Positions 22,455 through 30,653 of a stretch of 60,078 nt of DNA are shown here, piece by piece. The stretch's first letter is position 1, and the number at the start of each line of letters is the position of its first letter. The translations under genes were made by a program, and so were the position numbers. This DNA comes from Coriobacteriaceae bacterium (GTDB lineage Bacteria; Actinomycetota; Coriobacteriia; Coriobacteriales; Coriobacteriaceae). The stretch covers positions 1 through 60,078 of the forward strand of contig JAUNDT010000010.1 of NCBI GenBank assembly GCA_030525945.1, in the 5' to 3' direction. The notes under the pieces are model-generated. The model was not told the DNA's origin, did not search any database, and worked only from the letters and a program-made list of their open reading frames with translations.

Positions 22455-24758
22455 CTACTTGTCCGCGGACCCCGCCTCGGAGCTCGCGACGGCACTCTCG
22501 GATGCATCGGCGGCATTGGGCACCGCAGCGACAGCGCCACCATCAACCGCAGACGACCCACCGGCGGCATCGCTCGACGCGTCGCTCGCACCCTCGTCCT
22601 TGACAGCGGCCTCGGCGTAGGCTGCGGCCTCGGCGGCAATTTCCTCGTCGCTCTGGCGCGGCTTGGTACGGCGAGTGCGCTCAGCCTCCACCACCGCGGG
22701 GTCGGCGCCATTGGCAGCGGCGGCGTTGCGCTCCTCCTTGGCAGCCACGATGTCGCCCTCGCGCTCGAGGTAGGCATCCCACTCGTTGTCGAGCAGGGCG
22801 TTCACGGCCTCGCCCTCAACCGTCTCGCGCTCAAGCAGCACGCGCGCCATCAGGTCGAGCTGATCGCGACGAGCGGCCAGGATCTCCTCGGCACGTGCAT
22901 GCGCCTCGCGCATGATGCGCTGCACCTCGGCGTCGATACGGCGAGCGGTCTCCTCGGAATAATCCTGGTGGTCGGCGTAATCGCGACCCAGGAACACCTG
23001 GTGCTGAGCTTCGCCGAACACCTGCGTGCCCAACTCGTCGCTCATGCCCAAGCGCGTGACCATCTCGCGCGCCATCTTGGTCGCGCGCTCCAGGTCGTTG
23101 CTCGCGCCGGACGTGATGTCCTTGCACATGAGCTCCTCGGCAACGCGGCCGCCCAGGAACACGGCAAGCTCGTCGAGCATCTCGCCGCGCGTCTTGAGGA
23201 AGTGGTCCTCGGCGGGCAGCTGCATGGTGTAGCCCAGCGCCTGGCCGCGGCTGATGATCGAGATCTTGTGCACCGGGTTGGCGTTCTCCAAGATGTGACC
23301 CACCAGGGCATGGCCCGCTTCGTGGTAGGCGATCGTGGTGCGCTCAGCCTCGCTCATCACGCGGCTCTTGCGCTGCGGACCGGCGATCACGCGCTCCATG
23401 GACTCCTCGATCTCGTCCATCGAAATCAGGGCGCGGCTGCGGCGAGCGGCTAGGATTGCGGCCTCGTTGAGCAGGTTCGCCAAGTCGGCGCCGGCAAAGC
23501 CCACGGTGAGCTGGGCCACGCGGGCAAGGTCCACGTCGGTGTCGAGCGGCTTGTTCTCGGCATGCACGCGCAAGATCTGCTCGCGGCCCTTCACGTCGGG
23601 GCGGTCGACCGTGATCTGACGGTCGAAGCGACCCGGGCGCAGCAGCGCGGGATCGAGCACGTCAGGGCGGTTCGTGGCGGCGATGAGAATCACGTTCTCG
23701 GAGTCCTCAAAGCCGTCCATCTCGACGAGCAGCTGGTTCAAGGTCTGCTCGCGCTCGTCATGGCCGCCGCCCAGACCGGCACCACGCTGGCGTCCCACGG
23801 CGTCGATCTCGTCGATGAAGATGATCGCCGGAGCCTGCGCCTTGGCCTTCTCGAACAGATCGCGCACACGGGAGGCGCCCACGCCCACGAACATCTCGAC
23901 GAAATCGGAGCCCGAGATACTGAAGAACGGAACGCCCGCCTCGCCGGCAACAGCCTTGGCGAGCAGGGTCTTACCCGTGCCGGGAGGACCGACCAGCAGC
24001 ACGCCGCGCGGAATCTTGGCGCCGAGCTTGCGGAAGCGCTCGGGCTCGGACAGGAAATCGCGAACCTCCTGGAGCTCCTCGACCGCCTCCTCGATACCCG
24101 CGACGTCCTTGAACTTGACCTTGGGGCGTGTGGCCTCGTTCGTCTTGGCGTTCGTCTTGCCGAACTGCATGGCCTTGTTGTTCGCACCCATCATCTGGCG
24201 CATGAAGTAGAACATCGCGACCACGATGATCACGAGCGGCAGGATCTCGAGCAGCATGTTCATGAAGGCGTCGGGGTCCTTCGTGTCCACCTTGTACGTC
24301 GTGCTGGGGTGCTCGGCCATGAGCTCGGCCAAGGAATCGGAGCCCACATACGTCGAGGTGAACGGGACCAGGTTGCCCTCGGTGTGCTTTTTGCCCTTGG
24401 GCCAGTACTGGCCGCTCACCGTGCCGTTGATCACCGTGTACGTTGCCTCGTCCACGCGATTCGCCTCGACGGCGGCAACGAAGTCGCTGGTCGGGAGCTT
24501 CTTCGCCTTCTCGGCGCCGAACATGCCGCCGCCCATGTTAAAGAGCAGCGAGCCCAGCAGGATGCACGCGAGGGCGACGTAGATCATGTTCACGCGATTG
24601 GGCGGCTGGCGATTGCCGCCGTTGGGCGAAGGCGAGAATGGGTCGCTCGGCGCGCCGTTGGGGCGCGGGTCCTCGGGCTTTTTGCCCGAATCAGAGCCGT
24701 CGCCCTCGGCAAGGAGGGCGACGGGGCCAAAGTCTAAACTGTCGGTGCAGTCGGTCAT
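22455..24758 (-). CDS. ftsH: ATP-dependent zinc metalloprotease FtsH
   Basis: The 767-residue membrane protease degrades misfolded and regulatory membrane and cytosolic proteins as a hexamer. There are two membrane segments (about residues 58-80 and 178-198), an AAA+ domain with [15 protein letters not shown] and the second region of homology ([20 protein letters not shown]), and the zinc site HEAGH. It has an N-terminal Ser/Pro-rich extension of about 55 residues and an Ala/Ser-rich tail of about 100 residues beyond the protease domain. The ATG at 24758 begins 1 nt after the hpt stop codon, with GGAGG inside the hpt end, so translation is coupled. hpt-ftsH order is widespread in Gram-positives. 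Confidence 0.96.
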   Translation of the reverse strand: MTDCTDSLDFGPVALLAEGDGSDSGKKPEDPRPNGAPSDPFSPSPNGGNRQPPNRVNMIYVALACILLGSLLFNMGGGMFGAEKAKKLPTSDFVAAVEANRVDEATYTVINGTVSGQYWPKGKKHTEGNLVPFTSTYVGSDSLAELMAEHPSTTYKVDTKDPDAFMNMLLEILPLVIIVVAMFYFMRQMMGANNKAMQFGKTNAKTNEATRPKVKFKDVAGIEEAVEELQEVRDFLSEPERFRKLGAKIPRGVLLVGPPGTGKTLLAKAVAGEAGVPFFSISGSDFVEMFVGVGASRVRDLFEKAKAQAPAIIFIDEIDAVGRQRGAGLGGGHDEREQTLNQLLVEMDGFEDSENVILIAATNRPDVLDPALLRPGRFDRQITVDRPDVKGREQILRVHAENKPLDTDVDLARVAQLTVGFAGADLANLLNEAAILAARRSRALISMDEIEESMERVIAGPQRKSRVMSEAERTTIAYHEAGHALVGHILENANPVHKISIISRGQALGYTMQLPAEDHFLKTRGEMLDELAVFLGGRVAEELMCKDITSGASNDLERATKMAREMVTRLGMSDELGTQVFGEAQHQVFLGRDYADHQDYSEETARRIDAEVQRIMREAHARAEEILAARRDQLDLMARVLLERETVEGEAVNALLDNEWDAYLEREGDIVAAKEERNAAAANGADPAVVEAERTRRTKPRQSDEEIAAEAAAYAEAAVKDEGASDASSDAAGGSSAVDGGAVAAVPNAADASESAVASSEAGSADK

Positions 24759-24759
24759 T

Positions 24760-25308
24760 CTATTCGTAAACCTCCGGCTTAAGAATGCCCACGTAAGGCA
24801 GGTTGCGATAGCGCTCGGCGAAGTCCAGGCCGTAACCCACCACAAAGGCATCGGGACAGTGCGTGCCCACGTACTTGGGGTCGATGGCGGCCTGCTTGCC
24901 CTCGACGTCCTTCCACAGGAAGGTGCAGACCTCGAGCGAAGCGGGGTTGCGGCTCGAGAGGTTCTTCATGAGGTACTTGAGGGTAAGACCGGAATCCAGG
25001 ATGTCCTCGACGATCAGGACGTCGCGGCCCTTGATGTCGATGTCGAGGTCCTTGATGATGCGGACGATGCCCGAGGACTTGGCGCCGTCACCGTAGCTGG
25101 AGACGGCCATGAAGTCGATGGCGAGCGGCGCATCGATGGCGCGCATGAGATCGCCCATGAACACAACGGCACCGCGCAGGACCGCGATGAGCACGAGATC
25201 CTTGCCCTTGTAGTCCTCGCTGATCTGAGCGCCGAGGCGCTTGACCATCTCGGCGATGTCCTCCTCGCTGAACAGGACCGTTTCGACATCCGGGTGAATC
25301 GTTTCCAT
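24760..25308 (-). CDS. hpt: Hypoxanthine phosphoribosyltransferase
   Basis: The 182-residue purine salvage enzyme makes IMP/GMP from hypoxanthine/guanine and PRPP. The PRPP-binding loop is VLIVEDILDSGLTL, the flexible-loop region follows a GAVVFMGDL segment, and the C terminus carries the base-binding VVGYGLDF stretch. Size is normal. The ATG at 25308 has AAAGG upstream. It sits between tilS and ftsH in the common tilS-hpt-ftsH order and probably belongs to one leftward transcript. Confidence 0.96.
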   Translation of the reverse strand: METIHPDVETVLFSEEDIAEMVKRLGAQISEDYKGKDLVLIAVLRGAVVFMGDLMRAIDAPLAIDFMAVSSYGDGAKSSGIVRIIKDLDIDIKGRDVLIVEDILDSGLTLKYLMKNLSSRNPASLEVCTFLWKDVEGKQAAIDPKYVGTHCPDAFVVGYGLDFAERYRNLPYVGILKPEVYE

Positions 25309-25366
25309 GGCAAACCTTTCAAAGCGACGGTGCGAATGGTTGCAGCATACCCCTTGCGGAGACGCC

Positions 25367-26944
25367 TTAAGCGCCCAAAAACGGACGAAGCGTTAATTTT
25401 ACCAACAACTTGCTGGTAGCGGTGCATTTAAAGCGGTCGTCGAGGCGAATCCCCGCCACCCACACGATTGCCCCGCCCGGCGCGGTTCGGACGACGGGCG
25501 TGAGCGGGCGGTCTCGCAGCGGCACGCGTGCCTCGTTGAGGAGATCGGAGAGCTTTTTGCTGCGCCCGTGCATGCCGAACGGGCAGATCAGGTCCCCCGC
25601 CACCGGCGAGTCGACCCACAGGCCCACATCCCGCCGCGAGGGCACAGTCGCGCGCTCAGCGCCCCAGCGCTGGTCCTCGGCCAGGTGCGCGAGGTCGTGG
25701 GGGGCGTAGCCGAGCGCCACGGCGTCTATGAGCACGACCTGCTCGTTTGGCGCCGCCGCTCGATTCGCCTGGAGCGCCATCTGAACCGGGTCGGACCCCT
25801 TGGGAACCTCGACGAGCTCCGCCTCCAGCACGCTGCCGTTTGCAACCGGCATCGAGCCCGGGACCGCGAGCCAGCCCGTTGCCGCGGTCTCGCGCTCGGC
25901 AGGCGTTCGCAGGGTGAGCGAGCCGAACTCCACGCGCGCGTCGATGCCCTCGGGCAGCGTGACCGAGCCCTCGCCCGCCGCCACGCACGCCAGCACCGCC
26001 TCGATGTGGCGCATTTCCAGGCGGGCATCCACGTTGAGGGACGCCACGGCCGCGCGCACAACGCGCCGCGCGATCGCCACCTCGGCTGCGGCGAGGCGCA
26101 CCGCATCGAGCACGACCGAACCTCGCGTTGCCCGTCGCGTGCACGCGCGCAGGGCCGTCGCGGCGAGCTGGGACATGAACGCGTCCTCGTCGCCCAAGAT
26201 GTCGCAGGCGGCGCTCACGCTGTGCGCCACGCTCGGGTTACGCTCGGCGGCCATCGGCATGATGCGGTGGCGGATGAAGTTGCGCAGGTAACTCGTGTCT
26301 TGATTGCTCTCGTCCTCGCGCCAGGACTCGCCCGCGACCTGCAAATACCGCACCAAGTCCTCGTGGGTTTGGTCGATCAGCGGCCGCACGATGATGTTGC
26401 GGCGGCGCGGGATACTGGAGAGGCCCGCCGCGCCCGCGCCCTTAATGGCGTTCATGAAGAATGTCTCGGCGCGGTCGCTTGCGGTGTGCGCCGTGAGGAT
26501 GCGCGCGGCGGAGCGCGGCGTCCCCGCCTTGGCGGAAAGCTCGCGCACGTACCGGCGCGCGGCCGCGTAGCGCACCTCTCGAGCGGCGGCCTCCAGGTTC
26601 CGCCCGCTCAGCTCGGCAAAGCTCGCGTGCTCCACGCACAGCGGCAACCCCTCGCGCGCGCAGAGCTCGCGCACGAACGCTTCGTCCGCATCGGACTGCG
26701 CACCGCGCAAATGGTGGTTGACATGCAGAACATGCAGGCGCGCCCGGGCGATGCGCTGGGCCCCGCGGCCGTCCGCGATGTCGAGCGCGCCGGAGCACGC
26801 CATAAGCAGCAGCGCCGTTGAGTCCGCTCCGCCTGATACCATGAGGACAACGGGCGCGTTCGCCTGCTCCGCCGACTGCGCGCCGCGCGTTTGCGGGCCA
26901 CGGGCACGCGCGGCCGACCCGTAACGCTGTGAAACTGTTGGCAT
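25367..26944 (-). CDS. tilS: tRNA(Ile)-lysidine synthetase
   Basis: The 525-residue enzyme attaches lysine to C34 of tRNA-Ile(CAU), changing codon reading from AUG to AUA. The N-terminal ATP-pyrophosphatase domain has SGGADS (37-42), HVNHHLRG, and HTASDRAETFFM. The C-terminal substrate-binding region includes the closing GRSKKLSDLL stretch usual for TilS. I chose the ATG at 26944, with GGAAGG six nt upstream; the longer open frame reaching 27664 is only the antisense of the neighbouring gene. It is divergent from the MBL-fold gene with 69 bp between start codons, and followed by hpt after 58 bp. Confidence 0.94.
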   Translation of the reverse strand: MPTVSQRYGSAARARGPQTRGAQSAEQANAPVVLMVSGGADSTALLLMACSGALDIADGRGAQRIARARLHVLHVNHHLRGAQSDADEAFVRELCAREGLPLCVEHASFAELSGRNLEAAAREVRYAAARRYVRELSAKAGTPRSAARILTAHTASDRAETFFMNAIKGAGAAGLSSIPRRRNIIVRPLIDQTHEDLVRYLQVAGESWREDESNQDTSYLRNFIRHRIMPMAAERNPSVAHSVSAACDILGDEDAFMSQLAATALRACTRRATRGSVVLDAVRLAAAEVAIARRVVRAAVASLNVDARLEMRHIEAVLACVAAGEGSVTLPEGIDARVEFGSLTLRTPAERETAATGWLAVPGSMPVANGSVLEAELVEVPKGSDPVQMALQANRAAAPNEQVVLIDAVALGYAPHDLAHLAEDQRWGAERATVPSRRDVGLWVDSPVAGDLICPFGMHGRSKKLSDLLNEARVPLRDRPLTPVVRTAPGGAIVWVAGIRLDDRFKCTATSKLLVKLTLRPFLGA

Positions 26945-27013
26945 ACGCCGCCTTCCTGCGATAATTCCTGTCCCGCATTGTATCTGAGATACCCGACCAC
27001 CACGGAGAAACAC

Positions 27014-27835
27014 ATGCCTGCCAACGCCTTGCACCTGCACATCTTGGGTAGCGGATCGCGCGGCAACTGCGCGCTCGTCGAGGGACCGCAAGGGCTCATC
27101 ATGATCGACAACGGCTTTTCGCGACGCGAGACTGTCTCGCGCATGCACCAGCTCGGCTTGAATGAAGAGGATGTTCGCGCGCTCATCCTCACCCACGAGC
27201 ACTCCGATCATGTGAGCGGCGTGTCGGTATGGGTCAAACGTTGGGAGGGGCGGCTTTTTGCCAGCCAGGGCACCGCGGACGCGCGCAAATACCTGGCGTG
27301 CCTGCCGTTCGAGACGTTCTCCCCCGGCGATGAACTCCAGATCGCCGGTGTGCGCGTGCGAACCTTCCCCACCACGCACGATGTGGTGAACCCCGTGGGC
27401 TTTCGCTTCTCCTGCGGGGACGACGCCATCGGCTACGTCACCGACACCGGCACGCTGCCGCCCGGTGCCATGTCCGCCCTCGCCGACACACGCATCCTCG
27501 CCATCGAGAGCAACCACGACGTCCCCATGCTGCGCACCGGATCTTACCCGCGCTACCTGCAAGATCGCATCCTCTCGGAGCAGGGGCACCTCTCCAACGA
27601 GCAGGCAGCCGAGGCGCTGGCGACGCTGGCGACCGACCGTACGGAGCACGTGGTGGCCATGCATATCTCGCAGGAGAATAATCGCCCGAGCCTTGCCGTC
27701 CGTGCCCTAGCCGAAGCGGTGGGTGCCGCGCTCGACGACGAACTCGGCTCATCGGCGACACTCGATCGCGGCAACGAAAAGCCGGCGCTCCGCATTCGAA
27801 GCGCCGGCCAAAACAGACCGATTTCGATTCTGTAG
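27014..27835 (+). CDS. MBL-fold metallohydrolase, WalJ/YycJ-like
   Basis: The 273-residue protein is a metallo-beta-lactamase-fold hydrolase with the zinc motif H-x-H-x-D-H (LTHEHSDH) near residue 65. An opening LGSGSRGNCALVE, a GYVTDTG segment and SNHDVPML are typical of the YycJ/WalJ group, implicated in DNA end processing in firmicutes. I chose the ATG at 27014, preceded by GGAGA, rather than the upstream in-frame start at 26978. No walKR genes are adjacent here, so the role may be general nucleic acid metabolism. Its 3' end also encodes a hairpin that works as a terminator for the opposing Hsp20 gene. Confidence 0.88.
   Translation: MPANALHLHILGSGSRGNCALVEGPQGLIMIDNGFSRRETVSRMHQLGLNEEDVRALILTHEHSDHVSGVSVWVKRWEGRLFASQGTADARKYLACLPFETFSPGDELQIAGVRVRTFPTTHDVVNPVGFRFSCGDDAIGYVTDTGTLPPGAMSALADTRILAIESNHDVPMLRTGSYPRYLQDRILSEQGHLSNEQAAEALATLATDRTEHVVAMHISQENNRPSLAVRALAEAVGAALDDELGSSATLDRGNEKPALRIRSAGQNRPISIL
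27776..27808 (-). terminator. Terminator of hsp20 located inside the opposing coding sequence
   Basis: gccggcgct (27781-27789) and agcgccggc (27800-27808) are perfectly complementary over 9 bp. On the minus strand TTTT follows at 27780-27777. The element lies within the last codons of the MBL-fold gene and about 170 nt past the hsp20 stop. Confidence 0.7.
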
Positions 27836-27864
27836 CCCCTGTAGGCGGGGATCCGATCCAACGA

Positions 27865-27962
27865 GCGGCGCCCTGGTCGAGCAGCTTGCCTTGAACGAGG
27901 AGGGATGCATGCTTGGGTATGCGCCCGACGATTGAAAGGCAAGGTGCCTGCCAGGGCGCCGC
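27865..27962. ncRNA. Candidate structured RNA with an internal mini-ORF
   Basis: Between the convergent MBL-fold and hsp20 genes, a 12-bp perfect outer stem (27865-27876 with 27951-27962) encloses an inner 8-bp stem (27884-27891 with 27936-27943). On the plus strand the enclosed loop holds AGGAGGG at 27898-27904 and ATG at 27909. That opens an 8-codon frame (MLGYAPDD) ending in TGA at 27935, just before the inner stem closes. On the minus strand the same structure would be the hsp20 3' UTR. Whether it is transcribed alone is unknown. Confidence 0.45.
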
Positions 27963-27976
27963 GCAGCGTCGAGCAG

Positions 27977-28408
27977 CTAGTCGATCGCGATCTTGGTCAC
28001 GTTCTTCTTCTCCACGAACTTGGGCACGTTGACCGTGAGCACGCCGTCGGCGAACGTGGCGGAGAGGCCCTCGCACGCTGCGTCCTTGAGGTAGACGCCG
28101 CGCGTGGCGCTGTAGGCGGTGAACTCGCGCTGCAGGTAGTTCTTACCCTTGTCCTCCTCCTTCTCCTCGACGGTCACGGAGATGGACAGGCGGCCCTCGT
28201 TGAGCTCAACGTCCAGGTCGTCCTTGGTCACGCCGGTGAGGTACGCCTTGACCTCGTAGGCGTCGCCCTTGTCCTCGACGTCCACCGGGAACGCCTTGGC
28301 GGACAGCGCGGTGCGCGGGATGTCCATCATGTCGTCGAAGATGTCGAACAGCGAGTTGGTGGAAATGGGAAGCGCGCCATACCCCTGACGATACGGAACC
28401 ATAGCCAT
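27977..28408 (-). CDS. Small heat-shock protein, Hsp20/alpha-crystallin family
   Basis: The 143-residue chaperone has the alpha-crystallin domain. It runs from AFPVDVEDKGDAYEVKAYL, through GVTKDDLDVELNEGRLSISV, to the GVLTVNVPK strand; the usual C-terminal I-x-I is only loosely present (TKIAID). It would form oligomers that hold unfolding proteins. The ATG at 28408 follows AAGGGAG. I looked for CIRCE and HAIR operators upstream and found only a partial half-site, so its heat control is not evident. It is monocistronic, with a terminator inside the convergent gene. Confidence 0.94.
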   Translation of the reverse strand: MAMVPYRQGYGALPISTNSLFDIFDDMMDIPRTALSAKAFPVDVEDKGDAYEVKAYLTGVTKDDLDVELNEGRLSISVTVEEKEEDKGKNYLQREFTAYSATRGVYLKDAACEGLSATFADGVLTVNVPKFVEKKNVTKIAID

Positions 28409-28573
28409 ACGTAATCACTCCCTTGGATGATGCGCGCCGCCCGTCGGCGGGCTGCGCGACTTTGTTTGACACCTACGTTATGCCCAGACAAAGCCCGGCT
28501 ATACCGCAAACCTCAAGTTTTTTAAGCGTCACAGCATCATCAAATCTAAGCGCACTCGACTAAGATTTATGCC

Positions 28574-29245
28574 TCATTTAGGGTCTGACCCTAAATGGCG
28601 CATTTTGGAGCGGTAGGCGGCGGCGATAACGTCAACGCAGCCCTGGCGCCCGAGTTTGGCACGGTTCACCACGATGTCCTTGCCGTCGGTCATCTTCCAC
28701 TTGCCCGCGGAGTAGCGCTTGTAGAACGCCTCGCGCGCATGCTGCATCTCGCGCACGAGCTTGGCGCCGCGGCGCTTGTCGAGGCCGCGCTTGGCACGCA
28801 CGATCTCCACGCGGTCGTCGAACGGGGCGGTGACCAGCACCGCGATGTGGTTGGGATTGTGGCGCAGCAGGTAATCGGACAGACGCCCCTCGATAATGCA
28901 GCTCCGCGTGGCGGCCAAATCCACAATCACCTGGCTCATCGACTTGAACAGCTTGTCCGAGAGCGTGCGCGAGTCCACGCGGTCGGGCAGAAACGCCATG
29001 AACTCGGCGGTCATCTGCTCGTCGTAGGCGGCGACCTTGTCGAGCGCCTCACCCGCGCGCGACGCGGAGCGCACGAGCAGCTCGTTGTCGTACAGCGGAA
29101 TCCCCAGCTCCAGCGAGAGCATCTTGCCGATCTCGTGGCCCTCGGCGCCGTAGTCGCGCGCGATGGTGATCACGACCGGCTGATCCACGCGCGCCTCGGT
29201 CTCAACCGCGATACGGCGCTCGTGCATATCCTTCAAAAAGCCCAT
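28574..29245 (-). CDS. Cytidylate kinase-like protein
   Basis: The 223-residue protein belongs to the cytidylate-kinase-like family. It has a VVITIARDYGAEGHEIGKMLS nucleotide-binding start in place of a standard P-loop GxxGxGK, then LGIPLYDNELL and a CIIEGRLSDYLL strand and loop. The ATG at 29245 follows GGGGAGGG. It is 10 bp after the second permease gene and is probably the last gene of that operon, a link with no obvious biochemical reason. Its final seven codons (HLGSDPK) are encoded by the arm and loop of a perfect palindrome, so the C terminus appears to have been reshaped by a repeat element. Confidence 0.82.
   Translation of the reverse strand: MGFLKDMHERRIAVETEARVDQPVVITIARDYGAEGHEIGKMLSLELGIPLYDNELLVRSASRAGEALDKVAAYDEQMTAEFMAFLPDRVDSRTLSDKLFKSMSQVIVDLAATRSCIIEGRLSDYLLRHNPNHIAVLVTAPFDDRVEIVRAKRGLDKRRGAKLVREMQHAREAFYKRYSAGKWKMTDGKDIVVNRAKLGRQGCVDVIAAAYRSKMRHLGSDPK
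28576..28596. repeat. Palindrome with GGGTCTGACCC core at the kinase 3' end
   Basis: atttaggg and ccctaaat are perfect 8-bp arms around a 5-nt loop (tctga). GGGTCNGACCC palindromes of this shape occur as REP-like elements in many bacteria. It overlaps the stop codon region of the cytidylate-kinase-like gene and lacks a T-tract. Confidence 0.7.
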
Positions 29246-29255
29246 GAGCCCTCCC

Positions 29256-29894
29256 CTAAGCGGCCACGGCATGCTGCTGATAACGGCGCACCAGCAGCGA
29301 GATGCCAAAATTCAGAGCGAAATACAGCGCGAACACGAACCCGTACAGCATGAGCACCTGGTCGAGCGTGACCGCGTGCGCCATCACCACATTGGTGGTG
29401 TACATGAACTCCGCCACGTTGATGCCCGAAAGATACGAGCTGTCCTTAATCACCGTCGTGCACTGGGAGAACAGCGCCGGGGTGATGGTCTTGAACGTCT
29501 GCGGCAAGATGATGTAGCGCATGGTGGCAAAGAAGCCGAAGCCCTGGCTCTGCGCCGCCTCAAACTGGCCGCGCGGAACGGCGTTCAGGCCCGCGCGCAC
29601 GATCTCGGCCATAACGGCGCTCGTGAACAGCGTGAACGCCAGCGTGGAAATGAGCACGTCGATGCCCTGCACCGTAAAGTAGATGAAGAGGATCCACAGC
29701 AGGTTGGGAGTGCAGCGGAAGAGCTCGATGTAGGCGCTCACCAGCCAGCGGAGCGGGCGCGGACCGTAGGCTTTGACCAGGGCGAGCACCGTGCCGAGCA
29801 CCAGCGAGCACACAATGGACAGCGCCGAGATCTCGATGGTCTTCACAAAGCCGCCCATAATGTAGATGAGGTTCGTCGCGTTGAAGATCTCCAT
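29256..29894 (-). CDS. Polar amino acid ABC transporter permease (second)
   Basis: The 212-residue inner-membrane permease has about five membrane segments and the HisM/GlnP-type EAA loop (NAVPRGQFEAAQSQGF...YIILPQ) that contacts the ATPase. It pairs with the preceding permease, 3 bp upstream, to form the channel for a polar amino acid. It is fourth in the operon ATPase, binding protein, permease, permease, kinase-like. Homologous permeases serve glutamate, glutamine, cystine or histidine; the ligand here is not evident. Confidence 0.93.
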   Translation of the reverse strand: MEIFNATNLIYIMGGFVKTIEISALSIVCSLVLGTVLALVKAYGPRPLRWLVSAYIELFRCTPNLLWILFIYFTVQGIDVLISTLAFTLFTSAVMAEIVRAGLNAVPRGQFEAAQSQGFGFFATMRYIILPQTFKTITPALFSQCTTVIKDSSYLSGINVAEFMYTTNVVMAHAVTLDQVLMLYGFVFALYFALNFGISLLVRRYQQHAVAA

Positions 29895-29897
29895 GGC

Positions 29898-30653
29898 CTA
29901 CGCCTCCTTTCCAGCTGCGGCGGCAACGTCGGTCACGCCCGGAATGCTCTTGGCACGTGGGCGGGCCTTGCTGCGCTTTTCCAGCCACTGCACGAGCATG
30001 GCCAGGGGGAAGCAAATGATGAAGTACATGAAGCAGCAGATGATGTATCCCTGCAGGTACCCGTAGAGGCTCACGAAGTTATCCGAGCGGTACATGAGGT
30101 CGCCGCCCGCCACAAGCGCAAGGACCGAGGTGTTCTTGACCAGGTTGAGCGCCTGATTGCACAAAGGCGGCAGAATAATCTTGAACGTCTGCGGCAGCAC
30201 GATGTACGCGTAGGTCTGGATGCGCGAGAAGCCCTGGCTCTGCGCCGCCTCCACCTGGCCGCGCGGCACCGCCTCGATGCCCGTGCGGATGACCTCGGCG
30301 ATATACGCGGCATGGTACAGGCCCACACCCAGGGTGCCCAGCACGAACGGCGCGATGCGCACCGGCTGCGGCGCGCCCGTGATGGCCTGCAGGAACTGCG
30401 GGCCCGCCATGTACATGAACAGGACCTGCACCGGCAGCGGCGTGTTCTGGTAGAACTCGACGTACACGCGCGAGATGCCGCGCAGGATGCGGGAGCGCGT
30501 GGTGGAGAACACGCCCAGCAGCGTGCCGAGCGCGAGTGCGAGCGCCAGACCCGCGACCACGACATGCAGCGTTACGCCAAAGCCGTCCCAAAACGTGTCC
30601 ATGTGCACAAAGGCGAGCTCCCAGCGCTTAAGGTCGAACAGCCCTTCGAGCAT
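29898..30653 (-). CDS. Polar amino acid ABC transporter permease (first)
   Basis: The 251-residue permease has an N-terminal membrane segment, the EAA loop (EAVPRGQVEAAQSQGF...IVLPQ), and a basic, Ala-rich cytoplasmic tail. Its start codon directly follows the stop of the binding-protein gene (no gap), so translation is probably coupled. It forms a heterodimer with the following permease in the same family. Confidence 0.93.
   Translation of the reverse strand: MLEGLFDLKRWELAFVHMDTFWDGFGVTLHVVVAGLALALALGTLLGVFSTTRSRILRGISRVYVEFYQNTPLPVQVLFMYMAGPQFLQAITGAPQPVRIAPFVLGTLGVGLYHAAYIAEVIRTGIEAVPRGQVEAAQSQGFSRIQTYAYIVLPQTFKIILPPLCNQALNLVKNTSVLALVAGGDLMYRSDNFVSLYGYLQGYIICCFMYFIICFPLAMLVQWLEKRSKARPRAKSIPGVTDVAAAAGKEA

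Noticed and set aside
28409..28573. CIRCE or HAIR operator upstream of hsp20
   Set aside because: Only a partial half-site (taagcgcactc) and an unrelated aaatct/agattt pair are present; neither matches the full inverted repeat.
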